Source: JBFIHF01 sp964411125 (GTDB lineage: Bacteria; Myxococcota_A; Bradymonadia; Bradymonadales; Bradymonadaceae). From it: a stretch of DNA of 64,000 nt. A program made the position numbers and the translations under genes. The notes under the pieces were generated by a model. That model did no database searches, was not told the DNA's origin, and worked only from the letters and a program-made list of their open reading frames with translations. How positions within the stretch are numbered: the stretch's first letter is position 1; each line of letters opens with the position of its first letter. The DNA lies in assembly GCA_964411125.1 (NCBI GenBank), contig CAYPJU010000007.1, positions 62,001 through 126,000 on the forward strand, written 5' to 3'. Positions 7,584-16,576 of the stretch are shown piece after piece.

Positions 7584-10500
7584 ATGCAGAGTTTTCTTCG
7601 TCCTCTCGGATTCCTCATCGTCCTTTTCCTCTTCGCCTCGTGGGGCTGCGGAGGTTGCGGGCAAAACAACGAAAACACCGGCGAAGCGACCGTGACGATC
7701 GATTCAGTCGATCCAGCCGGGGCATACCCCGAGGTCGAGGTCTCGGTCGAATTCACCATCGAACCCGGCGAGGGGACCAATGCCGACGCCATGGAATGGA
7801 TGGTCGATTTCGGCGACGGCTCCACCGCCACCGGGGAAGGCGTGCAAGGATCGGCCGTCCACGCCTACACGACCCCTGCGCAGTACGACATCACCGTCAG
7901 CGCCGTCTTCGAAGACGCCACCGTAGGGGAAGCGTTCGAGACGATTCGGATCTTTTCGCCCGTCGACCTGCAGATCACCGACACGAGTGGATCGCCGCGC
8001 AACGCGCGTTCCGGTGAGGACCTGCAGGTCATCTTCACGGTGTCCAACACGACCGCCGCGCAGGTTTTCACCGCCTACGAGGTCAGCGCCTATCTCAGCA
8101 CCGAAGCCAACGTCGGTCTCGAAGACCTCGAGAACCTGATCGGTCTAGGCTCGTTCTCCATCGAACCCGATGCCGAAGGCGAACCGATCATCGATTCGGG
8201 CGAGGAGCGCGAATCGGCGTTCACCGTCACGATCCCCGACGACGTCGCCGGCGGCGACTACTACATCGTCACGGTGCTCGATCCCCGCGAACGCATCGCG
8301 GACACGGACCGCGAGAACAACTTCGACGTGAGCAGCTCGATCATTCGCGTCGAGAACCTCGACGAATCGTTCCCCGATCTCTGCGTCAGTGACCTGTACG
8401 TGACCCCCGACCGCGTCTTCCCGCAGCTCAACAGCTTCACCCGGGGCGCCGTGCTCTGTAACGACGGTGGCGCCGACGCGTTCGACGTTCGACTCAAGAC
8501 CTACATTTCCATCGGAGACGACGACTTCGACCCTTCCGAAGACCGACTCGTCGACGAGACCGACGCCCTCGACGTCTTCGCGGGCGAGGAGGAACCGGTC
8601 GGGCCGACGCTGATCACGTTCGACGTGGGCGAGGAGATCGTCCCCGACGGCGAAGACATCGAGGTCTGGGTCATCGTCGTCGCGGAGTTCATCGATGGCG
8701 ACGCGGTCGACAGCGACGACGGGAACAACATTCTGGTGTCGGAGGTCCCGATCGTCGTCACCGACGAACCGGTGATGGGCCCCGACATCGTGGTACGCGA
8801 CTTCGCAGTCTCGCCCGACAGCACCTTCCTCAACGGGTCGCTGAACGTCACCGCCGACGTGGCGAACGAAGGGACCGTCGACGTCGGCTCGTTCTTCTGC
8901 GGCATCTACCTGGGGCGCAATCCCGCGGTGAACACCCAGACCGATCCGCGCCTCACGAACATCAACATTCCGTCCCTCGCCGCTGGCGACAATACCCTCA
9001 TCGACCAGGCGGTGACCGTCCCCGGTCTCTACGACCCGGGCGTCTACTACCTCTACATGGTGTGTGACCCGCTCAACGCGTTGCAGGAACCCTTCCGCTC
9101 CAACAACGCCTTCATCTACCCGACGCGGATCACGATCACCGACGAAGCCGACGTCGACCTCTTCGTCGAAGAAGTCACCGCTCCCGCCACCGTTCCAGAA
9201 GGCGACACTTTCGAAGTGACGGTGCGCGCCTGCGTGAATGGCCAGAACCCGTCGGGGACGACGGTCGCGAATCTCTTCCTCTCGCCGGGAACCCAGGTCG
9301 ACTTCAACGCGATGCCAGCCGCCCAGTTCGATATCCCCAACGTCCTCCCCGGGGGACAGAACTGCCGCGAGATCGTCGTGGAGCTCACCGCCAGTTGCGA
9401 AGAGTTCCAGGACACCTACGCGATCGGGGTCGCCGTCGACGTCGACAACCGCCTTCCAGAGCTCGACGAGACCAACAACCGGAAGACCGCGTCGGGGGCC
9501 ATCCAGGTGACCGGCGAGTTCTGCCAGTGCGACGAAGACGTCTTCGAACCCAACGACACCGTGATCACCGCGGAGCCGGTAGGTGAAGGCATCACCTCGG
9601 CCGCAGTCTGCACCGGGGGGAACGTGGACTATTTCTCGATTCCGCTCGCGCAGAACGACAGTGTCGTGGTCCGGACCCGTTTCAACGCCGACAAGGGCGA
9701 CCTCAACACCACGCTGTTTCAGCCCGGCGGGACCCAGTTGATCGATTCCGATTCGACCGCCAACGTTCAGGAGGTGTCGACGTTCTTCGCCCCCACGGCC
9801 GGTGACTACGTGGTCCGCGTCGCGGGCGCGTCGGTGGCCGACCGCAACATCTACGACCTCGAAGTCGACGTCCTCGCGCAGGTCGCCGGCGTCGACCTCC
9901 TGCCCCGCAACTTCTCGCTTCCGTTCCGAGACACCTTCACGATCGGCGAAGTCCTCGACGTGACCTTCGACGTCTACAACGTCGGAACCTCGGCGGCGCC
10001 GACGTTCGAAGTTCAATTCTTCATCTCCCCCGACGACAGTCCCGACCTGATGGACGGGACCAACACGCTCATCGGCTCGACGCAGGTAGCGGGCGTCGGC
10101 GCGACGAGCCTCACGACGGTCAACGCCCCCGTCACTCTGCCGACCAACCTGATGAACGGGGAGTACTACCTCCTCGCGGTCGTCGACCCGACCGGCGCAA
10201 CCTCCGACCTCGACGCCACGAACAACGTCATCGTCTCCGAGGTCATCGAGGTGCGCACCGAGTGCTTCGACCCGCTCGAGCCGAACGACAGCTTCGCCGG
10301 CGCGGCCGACGTTCAGGACGGCTCGTACAGCAATCTCCAACTCTGCACGGCGGGCGACGACTACTACAGGCTCTGCCTTCCGACCGGGAAGCGCTTCGAC
10401 GTCACGGTGAACTTCAGCGACGCCGACGGTGACATCGACCTCGAGCTCCTGAACGACCAGGAACAGACGATCGACAGCTCGGCGAACGCCGGGACCGACG

Positions 10501-11351
10501 TCGAACAGGTGTCGCTCGATTTCGTGAACGGCGATCAGTGCTACTACGTGCGGGTCCGACTCGTGACCCTCGCCGCTGACCTCGAGACGACTTACTCGAT
10601 GAACGTGGCGGTTCAGGACGTGGATCCGTCGTTGCTGTGCGGCTCGGCGTTCGAGCCCAACGACAGCTTCCAGACGGCGTCGAGCCTCGTCGCGGCTTTG
10701 AACCAGACGACGAGCCTCGACCGCTGCCCTTCGAGCGACAGCGACTTCTACTACGTCAACCTGAACGCCGGGCAGACGGTCTCCTTCACGGCGACGAAAA
10801 ACCCGGCTTCTCAGCCCGGCACCCTGCGCGCGCAGCTCTACCTGCCCAACCAGACGCCCGGCCCGAACAAGGAGACCGGCCCCGGGGTTCCGAGCGCGTC
10901 CATCTCGAACTACGTGGCGCCCGTGACCGGTACGTACTACCTGCAACTGACGGTCGCGAGCGCCTCGCGAAACGTCACCTACGAGCTCTCCGCCACCGGG
11001 CTCGCCGGTGTCGACGTCGCGCCGAGCGCCCTCTCGATCGGCCCCGGCGACTACAGTCCCAACGACGAAGTTCGGTTTGGCTTCACGCTGACCAACCTCG
11101 GCTCGTCCCTCGCGACCGGGGTCGGCTACGAAGTGTTCCTCAGCAGCACCGCCACCTCGGGTGGGACTTCCCTGGGCACCTTCACCGTCGCCGACCTCGC
11201 GGGGAACTCCACCGCGAACATCAACGGAAAGGTGTTCGTGCCCGCCGGCGAGACGGCGGGGGCGAAGTTCCTGCGCATCGTCGCGACCGCCACGGGAGAC
11301 AGCAACAACTCGAACGACAAGACGTCCGTCCCGATCTCCATCGTCCCCTGA
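7584..11351 (+). CDS. Surface lipoprotein with PKD, CARDB and PPC repeats
   Basis: 1255 residues. The N-terminus FLIVLFLFASWGCGGC is a signal peptide with a lipobox-like cysteine. Domains in order: a PKD-like fold (about 50-125, DFGDGS), CARDB-type beta-sandwiches (about 127, 264, 402, 523), a PPC domain (about 650-765, 'DVFEPNDT'), CARDB (about 768-890), two PPC domains (about 893 'PLEPNDSF' and 1017 'AFEPNDSF') and a last CARDB (1142-1255). All are extracellular adhesion or stalk modules; no catalytic domain is present. Cys pairs occur in each PPC unit. The strongly acidic composition fits calcium binding, an inference. An upstream in-frame ATG at 7542 is possible, but 7584 places the signal peptide at the N-terminus. 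The phosphoesterase gene follows 5 nt after the stop. Confidence 0.85.
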   Translation: MQSFLRPLGFLIVLFLFASWGCGGCGQNNENTGEATVTIDSVDPAGAYPEVEVSVEFTIEPGEGTNADAMEWMVDFGDGSTATGEGVQGSAVHAYTTPAQYDITVSAVFEDATVGEAFETIRIFSPVDLQITDTSGSPRNARSGEDLQVIFTVSNTTAAQVFTAYEVSAYLSTEANVGLEDLENLIGLGSFSIEPDAEGEPIIDSGEERESAFTVTIPDDVAGGDYYIVTVLDPRERIADTDRENNFDVSSSIIRVENLDESFPDLCVSDLYVTPDRVFPQLNSFTRGAVLCNDGGADAFDVRLKTYISIGDDDFDPSEDRLVDETDALDVFAGEEEPVGPTLITFDVGEEIVPDGEDIEVWVIVVAEFIDGDAVDSDDGNNILVSEVPIVVTDEPVMGPDIVVRDFAVSPDSTFLNGSLNVTADVANEGTVDVGSFFCGIYLGRNPAVNTQTDPRLTNINIPSLAAGDNTLIDQAVTVPGLYDPGVYYLYMVCDPLNALQEPFRSNNAFIYPTRITITDEADVDLFVEEVTAPATVPEGDTFEVTVRACVNGQNPSGTTVANLFLSPGTQVDFNAMPAAQFDIPNVLPGGQNCREIVVELTASCEEFQDTYAIGVAVDVDNRLPELDETNNRKTASGAIQVTGEFCQCDEDVFEPNDTVITAEPVGEGITSAAVCTGGNVDYFSIPLAQNDSVVVRTRFNADKGDLNTTLFQPGGTQLIDSDSTANVQEVSTFFAPTAGDYVVRVAGASVADRNIYDLEVDVLAQVAGVDLLPRNFSLPFRDTFTIGEVLDVTFDVYNVGTSAAPTFEVQFFISPDDSPDLMDGTNTLIGSTQVAGVGATSLTTVNAPVTLPTNLMNGEYYLLAVVDPTGATSDLDATNNVIVSEVIEVRTECFDPLEPNDSFAGAADVQDGSYSNLQLCTAGDDYYRLCLPTGKRFDVTVNFSDADGDIDLELLNDQEQTIDSSANAGTDVEQVSLDFVNGDQCYYVRVRLVTLAADLETTYSMNVAVQDVDPSLLCGSAFEPNDSFQTASSLVAALNQTTSLDRCPSSDSDFYYVNLNAGQTVSFTATKNPASQPGTLRAQLYLPNQTPGPNKETGPGVPSASISNYVAPVTGTYYLQLTVASASRNVTYELSATGLAGVDVAPSALSIGPGDYSPNDEVRFGFTLTNLGSSLATGVGYEVFLSSTATSGGTSLGTFTVADLAGNSTANINGKVFVPAGETAGAKFLRIVATATGDSNNSNDKTSVPISIVP

Positions 11352-11356
11352 GACCC

Positions 11357-12289
11357 ATGCTTCTTGGCCACATCTCCGACCTCCACGTCCTGGAGGTCCG
11401 CGACATTCGCCCCTGGCAGTTCTTGAACAAGCGCTTGCTGGGGTCGGCAAATCTCTTGATGAAGCGCAACAAGTCGCACTCCACGGCGGTCGTCGAGCGC
11501 GCGTTGCACCGCCTCGACGACCTCGGCGTGGACCACATCGCGATCACGGGTGACCTCACGAACCTCGCCCTCCCCTCCGAATTCGATGCCGCACGCCGGG
11601 TCATCGCGACGATCCCCGATTCGACCCAACGGGTCAGCGTGATCCCGGGAAATCACGACTACTACACGCCCGATGCCGAACGGGACATGCGGTTCGAGAG
11701 GACGTTCGCCGACTATCTGACGAGCGATCTCCCCGACTACCAGGAGGCGAGCGGGTACCCGTTCTGCCATCTTCGAGACGACGTCGCGATCGTCGGGCTC
11801 AACTCCGGCATCGCGACGGCGCCGCTGTACGCAACCGGGTTCGTCCGCAAGCACGAGCTCGACGCCGCGCGTGCGCTGCTGGCCGATCCGGTCGTGCGCG
11901 AACGATTCGTCGTGGTGATGATCCACCATCATCTGCTCCCGTTCGAACACTCCAAGGTCGAGTATCTTCGACGGCTGGTGAATGCGAACGAGGTCTTGCG
12001 GACGTTGCGCGAAGCAAACGTCGACCTCGCGATTCACGGGCACAACCACCACTTCTCGACGATCTCCATCCCGCATCTGGGCGGGCCCGGAACGATGCGA
12101 ATCTGCGAAGCGGGGAGCACCTCGACGACGACGTATTCGGACGCGGTGTTCGGCGGGAAGTTCAACATCTACGAGATCTCGGGAGGCCGCCTGGTCCGTA
12201 TCGAGACTCACCTCTTCGAGGCTTCGGAAGACGATTTCATCCCGTGGCACGAGGACGTTTTCGAACAGGTCGTGCCGGCCGACGCATGA
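11357..12289 (+). CDS. Calcineurin-like metallophosphoesterase
   Basis: A 310-residue cytoplasmic enzyme of the two-metal phosphoesterase family. The metal-ligand motifs are complete: HISDLH (D8, H10), ITGDLTN (D66), PGNHDYY (N99, H100), MIHHH (about 195) and HGHNHH (about 230). This order resembles class III cyclic-nucleotide phosphodiesterases (CpdA/Rv0805-like), but the substrate is not determined by sequence. The ATG lies 5 nt after the CARDB lipoprotein stop, and its own stop overlaps the next start by ATGA, so it is the second gene of a tightly coupled series of five. Confidence 0.9.
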   Translation: MLLGHISDLHVLEVRDIRPWQFLNKRLLGSANLLMKRNKSHSTAVVERALHRLDDLGVDHIAITGDLTNLALPSEFDAARRVIATIPDSTQRVSVIPGNHDYYTPDAERDMRFERTFADYLTSDLPDYQEASGYPFCHLRDDVAIVGLNSGIATAPLYATGFVRKHELDAARALLADPVVRERFVVVMIHHHLLPFEHSKVEYLRRLVNANEVLRTLREANVDLAIHGHNHHFSTISIPHLGGPGTMRICEAGSTSTTTYSDAVFGGKFNIYEISGGRLVRIETHLFEASEDDFIPWHEDVFEQVVPADA

Positions 12290-13146
12290 AGTTGGAGGCG
12301 CTGGCGAAGAAGCTCGGCATAGATGCCGAGGTGTCGGGTCGAGTCTTCACGCTCTCGCGCGGCAGCGTTCGGTGCGTCGTTCGCGCCGCCGAGTCGTTCG
12401 ATGCCGAGCGGGCAGCGTGTCGCCAAGAACTGTTTGCCGTGCTGCGAGGGATTCGCCTCGGCGCCGACCGTGTGGACGCCGAGTACGACTTCGCCGAGGA
12501 ACGTCCGAGCGCGGAGGGTGCACGCAACGTCTACGAGATTCCGCCGACGTATGGGGTTCGATTTCAGACCCTCGTCCCGGCTCTCTCACGGCGCGTCGCC
12601 AGTCGCGTCTGCGGCCAGGAACTGCTGGCCGTTCCATGGCGCTCGGACGACTTCGACATCGTCCTCGTGCGGGAGCTCGCCCGGCATTTCCACACGCTGG
12701 TGGAGGCCGACCTCGACGTCTTGCCATGGAGCCGGGAGAATCTGGTGGAGTACGCGCGATACGCACTCTTCTACGACTCGTATCGCACACGCCCGGTCGA
12801 GTCCCAAGAGGTCGAGGGTGGGACGCTGAAGTGGTTTCGGACGACGGACGGGACGGCCCCGTCCCGCGCGACCCTCCTCCCCGATCTGGACAGCGACGCA
12901 GCGGCCGCTGGAGGCCGGTTCGCGATCGTGGATCGCAATACTTTCGTGGTGTCCCATCCCGCGAGCGACGTCGAGGCTGCGAACGCCGCGCTCCGCGGAG
13001 CGGCACACGCTCGATGGTCGGAAGCGTCGCATCCGTTCGCGGATCGTGTGTGGCCTCTCGCGGACAAAGAGGATGCCATCGGTGCGTTCGGTGACGAGGT
13101 TCGTAGAGAAAGCCCGGGAATCGAGCTGGTCGAGGTGTTGCGATGA
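12286..13146 (+). CDS. DUF1444-like protein, paralogue A
   Basis: A 286-residue soluble protein. No sure family. The segment DFDIVLVRELARHFHTLVEADLD...WSRENLVEYAR resembles the YtpQ/DUF1444 pattern in which a beta-hairpin is followed by 'l-x-W-x-l-s-x-e-x-L-x-x-x-A'. The C-terminus (AAHARWSEASHPFADRVWPL) matches the end of the next gene (TAHEVYREAAYPLSDKVWCL), so the two are tandem paralogues. The ATG overlaps the phosphoesterase stop (ATGA) and its own stop overlaps the next start in the same way. An upstream in-frame start exists, but the overlap start is the normal one for this strand. Function unknown. Confidence 0.75.
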   Translation: MKLEALAKKLGIDAEVSGRVFTLSRGSVRCVVRAAESFDAERAACRQELFAVLRGIRLGADRVDAEYDFAEERPSAEGARNVYEIPPTYGVRFQTLVPALSRRVASRVCGQELLAVPWRSDDFDIVLVRELARHFHTLVEADLDVLPWSRENLVEYARYALFYDSYRTRPVESQEVEGGTLKWFRTTDGTAPSRATLLPDLDSDAAAAGGRFAIVDRNTFVVSHPASDVEAANAALRGAAHARWSEASHPFADRVWPLADKEDAIGAFGDEVRRESPGIELVEVLR

Positions 13147-13922
13147 GCATGGAAATTGTAGCCAGTGCGCTCAGAGAGTGTCGCATCGAAGTCGAGGAGA
13201 TCGGCGGAACGCTCAACGTATCGAAAGGTTCGGGTTTGATGGCTCGCAAGGCGAACCTCGATCCGAACGGGGTCCTGGAGCGGATCGACGAGGCAACCGA
13301 GATCGAAGCGCGCCGACTGGCGGCGGGGTACGCGAGCGGTGTCGAAGCGGTCCTGCTGGAGCCCAAGCGCAGCAAGGCTCGTGACTGGACGTTCGTCGAG
13401 TCAGCCGGGTCGGTGCTGCCGAGGCTGGAGGTGAGGACCTTCGTCGACGGCGTGCGCGATGCCTGCGGCGAGGAGGCGTGGCACGAAGAACTCGCCGACG
13501 ACGTCGTCCTCGCGTGGGGGATGCGGCTCGACCATGGCTCGCGTGTGGTGACGGCGCCGCAGTTCGAAGATTGGGGAGTGAGTCGCGACCGCGTCGTCGC
13601 CGCGGCGCGAAGTCTCCTCTTCCACATGACTCGTCACGCAGAATGGGAGAACGGCGAGTGGCCGGAGAGCGTCTACGGGCTGCGGGTCGGGGACGGGTGG
13701 GACAGCGGGCGGCTCCTCGTGATCGAGGACGTCTTCTTCTCGCAGGTCGGCTCGGAGTGGCGCTTCGCAGTCCCCAAGCCGGACCTGGTGCTCGCCGTGG
13801 CGACGCCCGACGCATCCGAAGCGCTGGCCGCCACTGCCCACGAAGTCTACCGCGAGGCGGCGTATCCCCTGAGCGACAAGGTCTGGTGCCTGCGAGGCGG
13901 CAAACCTCACATGGACGGCTGA
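13143..13922 (+). CDS. DUF1444-like protein, paralogue B
   Basis: A 259-residue soluble protein related to its upstream neighbour. The middle segment DVVLAWGMRLDHGSRVVTAP followed by WGVSRDRVVAAARSLL fits the DUF1444 core better than the paralogue does, and the C-terminal block with YPLSDKVWCL is shared. No catalytic residues can be named. The start overlaps the previous stop by ATGA (13143-13146) and the next gene begins 2 nt after its stop. DUF1444 proteins are uncharacterised, so the call is structural only. Confidence 0.75.
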   Translation: MSMEIVASALRECRIEVEEIGGTLNVSKGSGLMARKANLDPNGVLERIDEATEIEARRLAAGYASGVEAVLLEPKRSKARDWTFVESAGSVLPRLEVRTFVDGVRDACGEEAWHEELADDVVLAWGMRLDHGSRVVTAPQFEDWGVSRDRVVAAARSLLFHMTRHAEWENGEWPESVYGLRVGDGWDSGRLLVIEDVFFSQVGSEWRFAVPKPDLVLAVATPDASEALAATAHEVYREAAYPLSDKVWCLRGGKPHMDG

Positions 13923-13924
13923 CG

Positions 13925-14410
13925 ATGGACCCGATCGACGAGACGCTGCCAGAGGTAGTGAAGAACTTCCTTCGAAAGGGAGCGAAGCTCGAAGAGATCC
14001 GGCTGCACGACGACGGACGATGGACTCACGAGGGGTTGGATTTCGAGAATCCGAAGATCGTCGAGCTGTTCAATCGTAGCGTCGACCGGACCGAAGGCGG
14101 AACCTGGGTCCTCGTCGTGGAACCCTTCACTTACCCGATCGAGGTCGACGACACCGGGTTCTTCGTGGAGCGCATCGAATGGGGTGCCCCGGTGGAGCTA
14201 CACCTCAGCGACGGCACGTCCGAACCTCTGCAACCTCAAACGCTCTCGTACCGGGAGGGAGGCCGCCTTTACGCGGTCGTCAAGGACGGGCGGTTTCGTG
14301 CGCGGTTCAAAAAGGGCCCGTACTACGCTCTTGCAGAGAAGATCGAAGAAGACGGAGGTGCGTGGAAGGTGGAGATCTCAGGGAAACGCTGGACGATCGC
14401 ACCGGAGTGA
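13925..14410 (+). CDS. DUF1285-like protein
   Basis: A 161-residue soluble protein, last of the plus-strand series. The order 'I-x-L-x-x-D-G-x-W-x-H-E-G', 'I-V-x-L-F-N-R-S-V' and 'V-V-E-P-F-T-Y-P-I-E-V-D-D-T-G-F-F-V' matches the DUF1285 layout (a small beta-barrel with a conserved D-G-x-W motif, then a helix, then a V-x-x-P strand). DUF1285 proteins have no established role. It starts 2 nt after the preceding stop and ends 35 nt before the convergent TSP3 gene. No clear terminator is seen between them. Confidence 0.7.
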   Translation: MDPIDETLPEVVKNFLRKGAKLEEIRLHDDGRWTHEGLDFENPKIVELFNRSVDRTEGGTWVLVVEPFTYPIEVDDTGFFVERIEWGAPVELHLSDGTSEPLQPQTLSYREGGRLYAVVKDGRFRARFKKGPYYALAEKIEEDGGAWKVEISGKRWTIAPE

Positions 14411-14445
14411 GCGCGGCGTGAGGCTGTTCGGGGCGGGATGAAGTT

Positions 14446-16506
14446 TCACCCGCATCCGCGAGGATGGCGATTCCACAGTTCCGGGCACGGGTCGAGGAGA
14501 TCCGGGATTCCATCGCGGTCGCTGTCGACCCAGCAGGCGTCGCCTACACCGTCGAGTGTCGAGTCGAGCTGATCGGGATTGGGGACGCGGGGGCAGTTGT
14601 CCCACGGATCTCCGACGCCGTCGCCGTCGCCGTCGTTGGCACACACATCACCGACGCCATCGGAGTCGACGTCGAGCTGGCGGGGGTTGGGAGCCTGCGG
14701 GCAATTGTCGAGCGCGTCGAGAACGCCGTCCCCGTCGAAGTCGCCGATGCAGGCGCTGTCGTCGGTCGCTCCCGCGTCTGCGACCAGGGGGCAAGGGTCG
14801 CACCGATCCCCCTTCCCGTCCCGGTCGCTGTCCTGCTGAAAGGTGTTCGATCGGGTGGGGCAGTTGTCGAGGCGATCGATCACGAAGTCGCCGTCGAGGT
14901 CGGAGGCGCATGCGACCCCGAGCCCCTCGGCTCCCCTGGTGTCGAACGGATCGGGGATCTCGGGGCAAGCGTCGCAAGCGTCGCCGACGCGGTCGAAGTC
15001 CCGATCCGCCTGATCCACGTTGGAAACTCCGGGGCAGTTGTCGTCCGCATCGAAGACGCCGTCGTCGTCGAGGTCGAACGCGCACTCCTGCCCCGGGAGG
15101 GTCGGGCAGTCGTCGACCGAGTCTGCGAGACCGTCACCATCGGTGTCGGCCACCCCGTCGATCTCGCAGGCGTCACCCAACCCGGTGCCGTCCGCATCGT
15201 TCTGGCGCGGGTTCGGTACCAGCGGGCAATTGTCGACGAAGTCGTCGATCCCGTCGCTGTCGAGGTCGTCCAGGCACGGCTCGGAATCGACACCGTAGAG
15301 GCACGCATCGCAAGCGTCGCCGCGGCCATCTTCGTCCACGTCACGCTGCGACGGGTTCGGCCGAAGCGAGCAATTGTCGACATCGTTGGGGACACCGTCA
15401 CCGTCGGGGTCGGGGACCCCCTGGTCGCAAGCGTTGCCGACGCCGTTCTCGTCGTCGTCGATCTGGTTCGCGTTGGGGTCGTCGGGGCAGTTGTCTGCAC
15501 GATCGATCACCCCATCGCCGTCGCTATCGGCGCGCCCGGTGCGCGGAGAACACGCGTCTCCGATGGCGTCGAGGTCGACGTCCGTCTGCGCCGGATTCGC
15601 CACGGTCGGACAGTTGTCGACGGCGTCGGGGATGCCGTCGACGTCGGCGTCGGCGTCGGCGCCACACGCTTCGCGATTGACTCCCGGGACGAGCGGGCAT
15701 GGGTCGCACGCGTCGCCGAGACCGTCCCCGTCGATGTCGGCGAGGGTCGACTGCGCCACGTTCGGACACGGGTCGATGGAATCTCCCCATCCGTCGCGAT
15801 CGATGTCGGGCTCTCCCGTCGCGACGCTGAGCGATAGGCGCCGCTCGCATTCGTCCCCGCGGCCGTTGCCGTTCGCGTCGCGCTGGAGCCAGTCGGCCGT
15901 CGCCGGGCAGACGTCGCAGAGGTCGCCGAAACCGTCCCCATCGCTGTCGACCTGACGGGGGTCGGAGACCTCGGGACAGACGTCCTCGAAGTTCGGCACG
16001 CCGTCGCCGTCGAGATCCGCGAGCGGGTCGGTGCAAGGTGCGTCGAGCTGATCGGGGTTCGGAATTCGGCGACAGGAGTCACACGGGTCGCCCGCTCCGT
16101 CGCGGTCTACGTCAGTCTGCAGAGCATTGGGCGTCGTGGGGCAGTTGTCGCAAAGATCGCCGACCGAATCGCCGTCGCTGTCGTCCTGCGCCGGGTTCGG
16201 GACAGAGACACAGTTGTCGACCGTGTCGGGGACACCGTCCTCGTCGAGGTCGGGGGTCCGCCCCATCTCGGGCCCCATCTCCCCGATGTCGGCCATCCCC
16301 ATGTCGGAATCTGGCCGCACCTCGGCGTCGGTCGTCGGGCTGGTGACGGCACGCAGAATGCAGCGCCCCGCGACGCACTGCTCCTCGTCGCGGCAGTCCG
16401 CTTCCTCGACACATTCGCGAATGGTCGGATCGTCGGGATCGTCGGGGTTGGGAGGACATCCAGCCAGAAACGCCGCGGCGACGAGCAATGTCAGGGACTT
16501 TCGCAC
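14446..16506 (-). CDS. Thrombospondin type 3 repeat lipoprotein
   Basis: 686 residues, GTG start. The signal peptide ends in the lipobox FLAGC (C16). Next come a Cys-rich block (ECVEEADCRDEEQCVAGRC, Dickkopf-like) and a Met/Asp-rich linker. The rest of the chain is an unbroken ladder of about twenty TSP3-type calcium units (DxDxDGxxDxxDNCPxxxNPxQ and CDxCP variants). Such ladders bind many calcium ions and form stiff rods, usually linking a lipid anchor to a terminal domain such as OmpA. Here no terminal domain follows; the protein stops at NRHPRGCG. The repeats give the DNA a conspicuous periodicity. It lies 70 nt after the aldolase gene. Confidence 0.9.
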   Translation of the reverse strand: MRKSLTLLVAAAFLAGCPPNPDDPDDPTIRECVEEADCRDEEQCVAGRCILRAVTSPTTDAEVRPDSDMGMADIGEMGPEMGRTPDLDEDGVPDTVDNCVSVPNPAQDDSDGDSVGDLCDNCPTTPNALQTDVDRDGAGDPCDSCRRIPNPDQLDAPCTDPLADLDGDGVPNFEDVCPEVSDPRQVDSDGDGFGDLCDVCPATADWLQRDANGNGRGDECERRLSLSVATGEPDIDRDGWGDSIDPCPNVAQSTLADIDGDGLGDACDPCPLVPGVNREACGADADADVDGIPDAVDNCPTVANPAQTDVDLDAIGDACSPRTGRADSDGDGVIDRADNCPDDPNANQIDDDENGVGNACDQGVPDPDGDGVPNDVDNCSLRPNPSQRDVDEDGRGDACDACLYGVDSEPCLDDLDSDGIDDFVDNCPLVPNPRQNDADGTGLGDACEIDGVADTDGDGLADSVDDCPTLPGQECAFDLDDDGVFDADDNCPGVSNVDQADRDFDRVGDACDACPEIPDPFDTRGAEGLGVACASDLDGDFVIDRLDNCPTRSNTFQQDSDRDGKGDRCDPCPLVADAGATDDSACIGDFDGDGVLDALDNCPQAPNPRQLDVDSDGVGDVCANDGDGDGVGDPWDNCPRVPNPDQLDSTLDGVGDACWVDSDRDGIPDLLDPCPELWNRHPRGCG

Positions 16507-16576
16507 CCGATCAAACTCCGAGAATCCGCGTCACCATGCAAGCCGATGTTCCTGCGGCCAAGGGGAGGTCGTCCCC

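Noticed and set aside
8145..11450. Long minus-strand open frame (about 1100 codons) opposite the CARDB/PPC gene
   Set aside because: It is Arg/Val/Gly-rich with no domain or ribosome binding site, and the plus strand has a signal peptide and recognisable repeats. It is a high-GC shadow.
14446..16506. Regularly spaced DNA repeats that could suggest a CRISPR array
   Set aside because: The period follows the TSP3 protein repeats, units are degenerate and in frame, and there are no unique spacers or cas genes.
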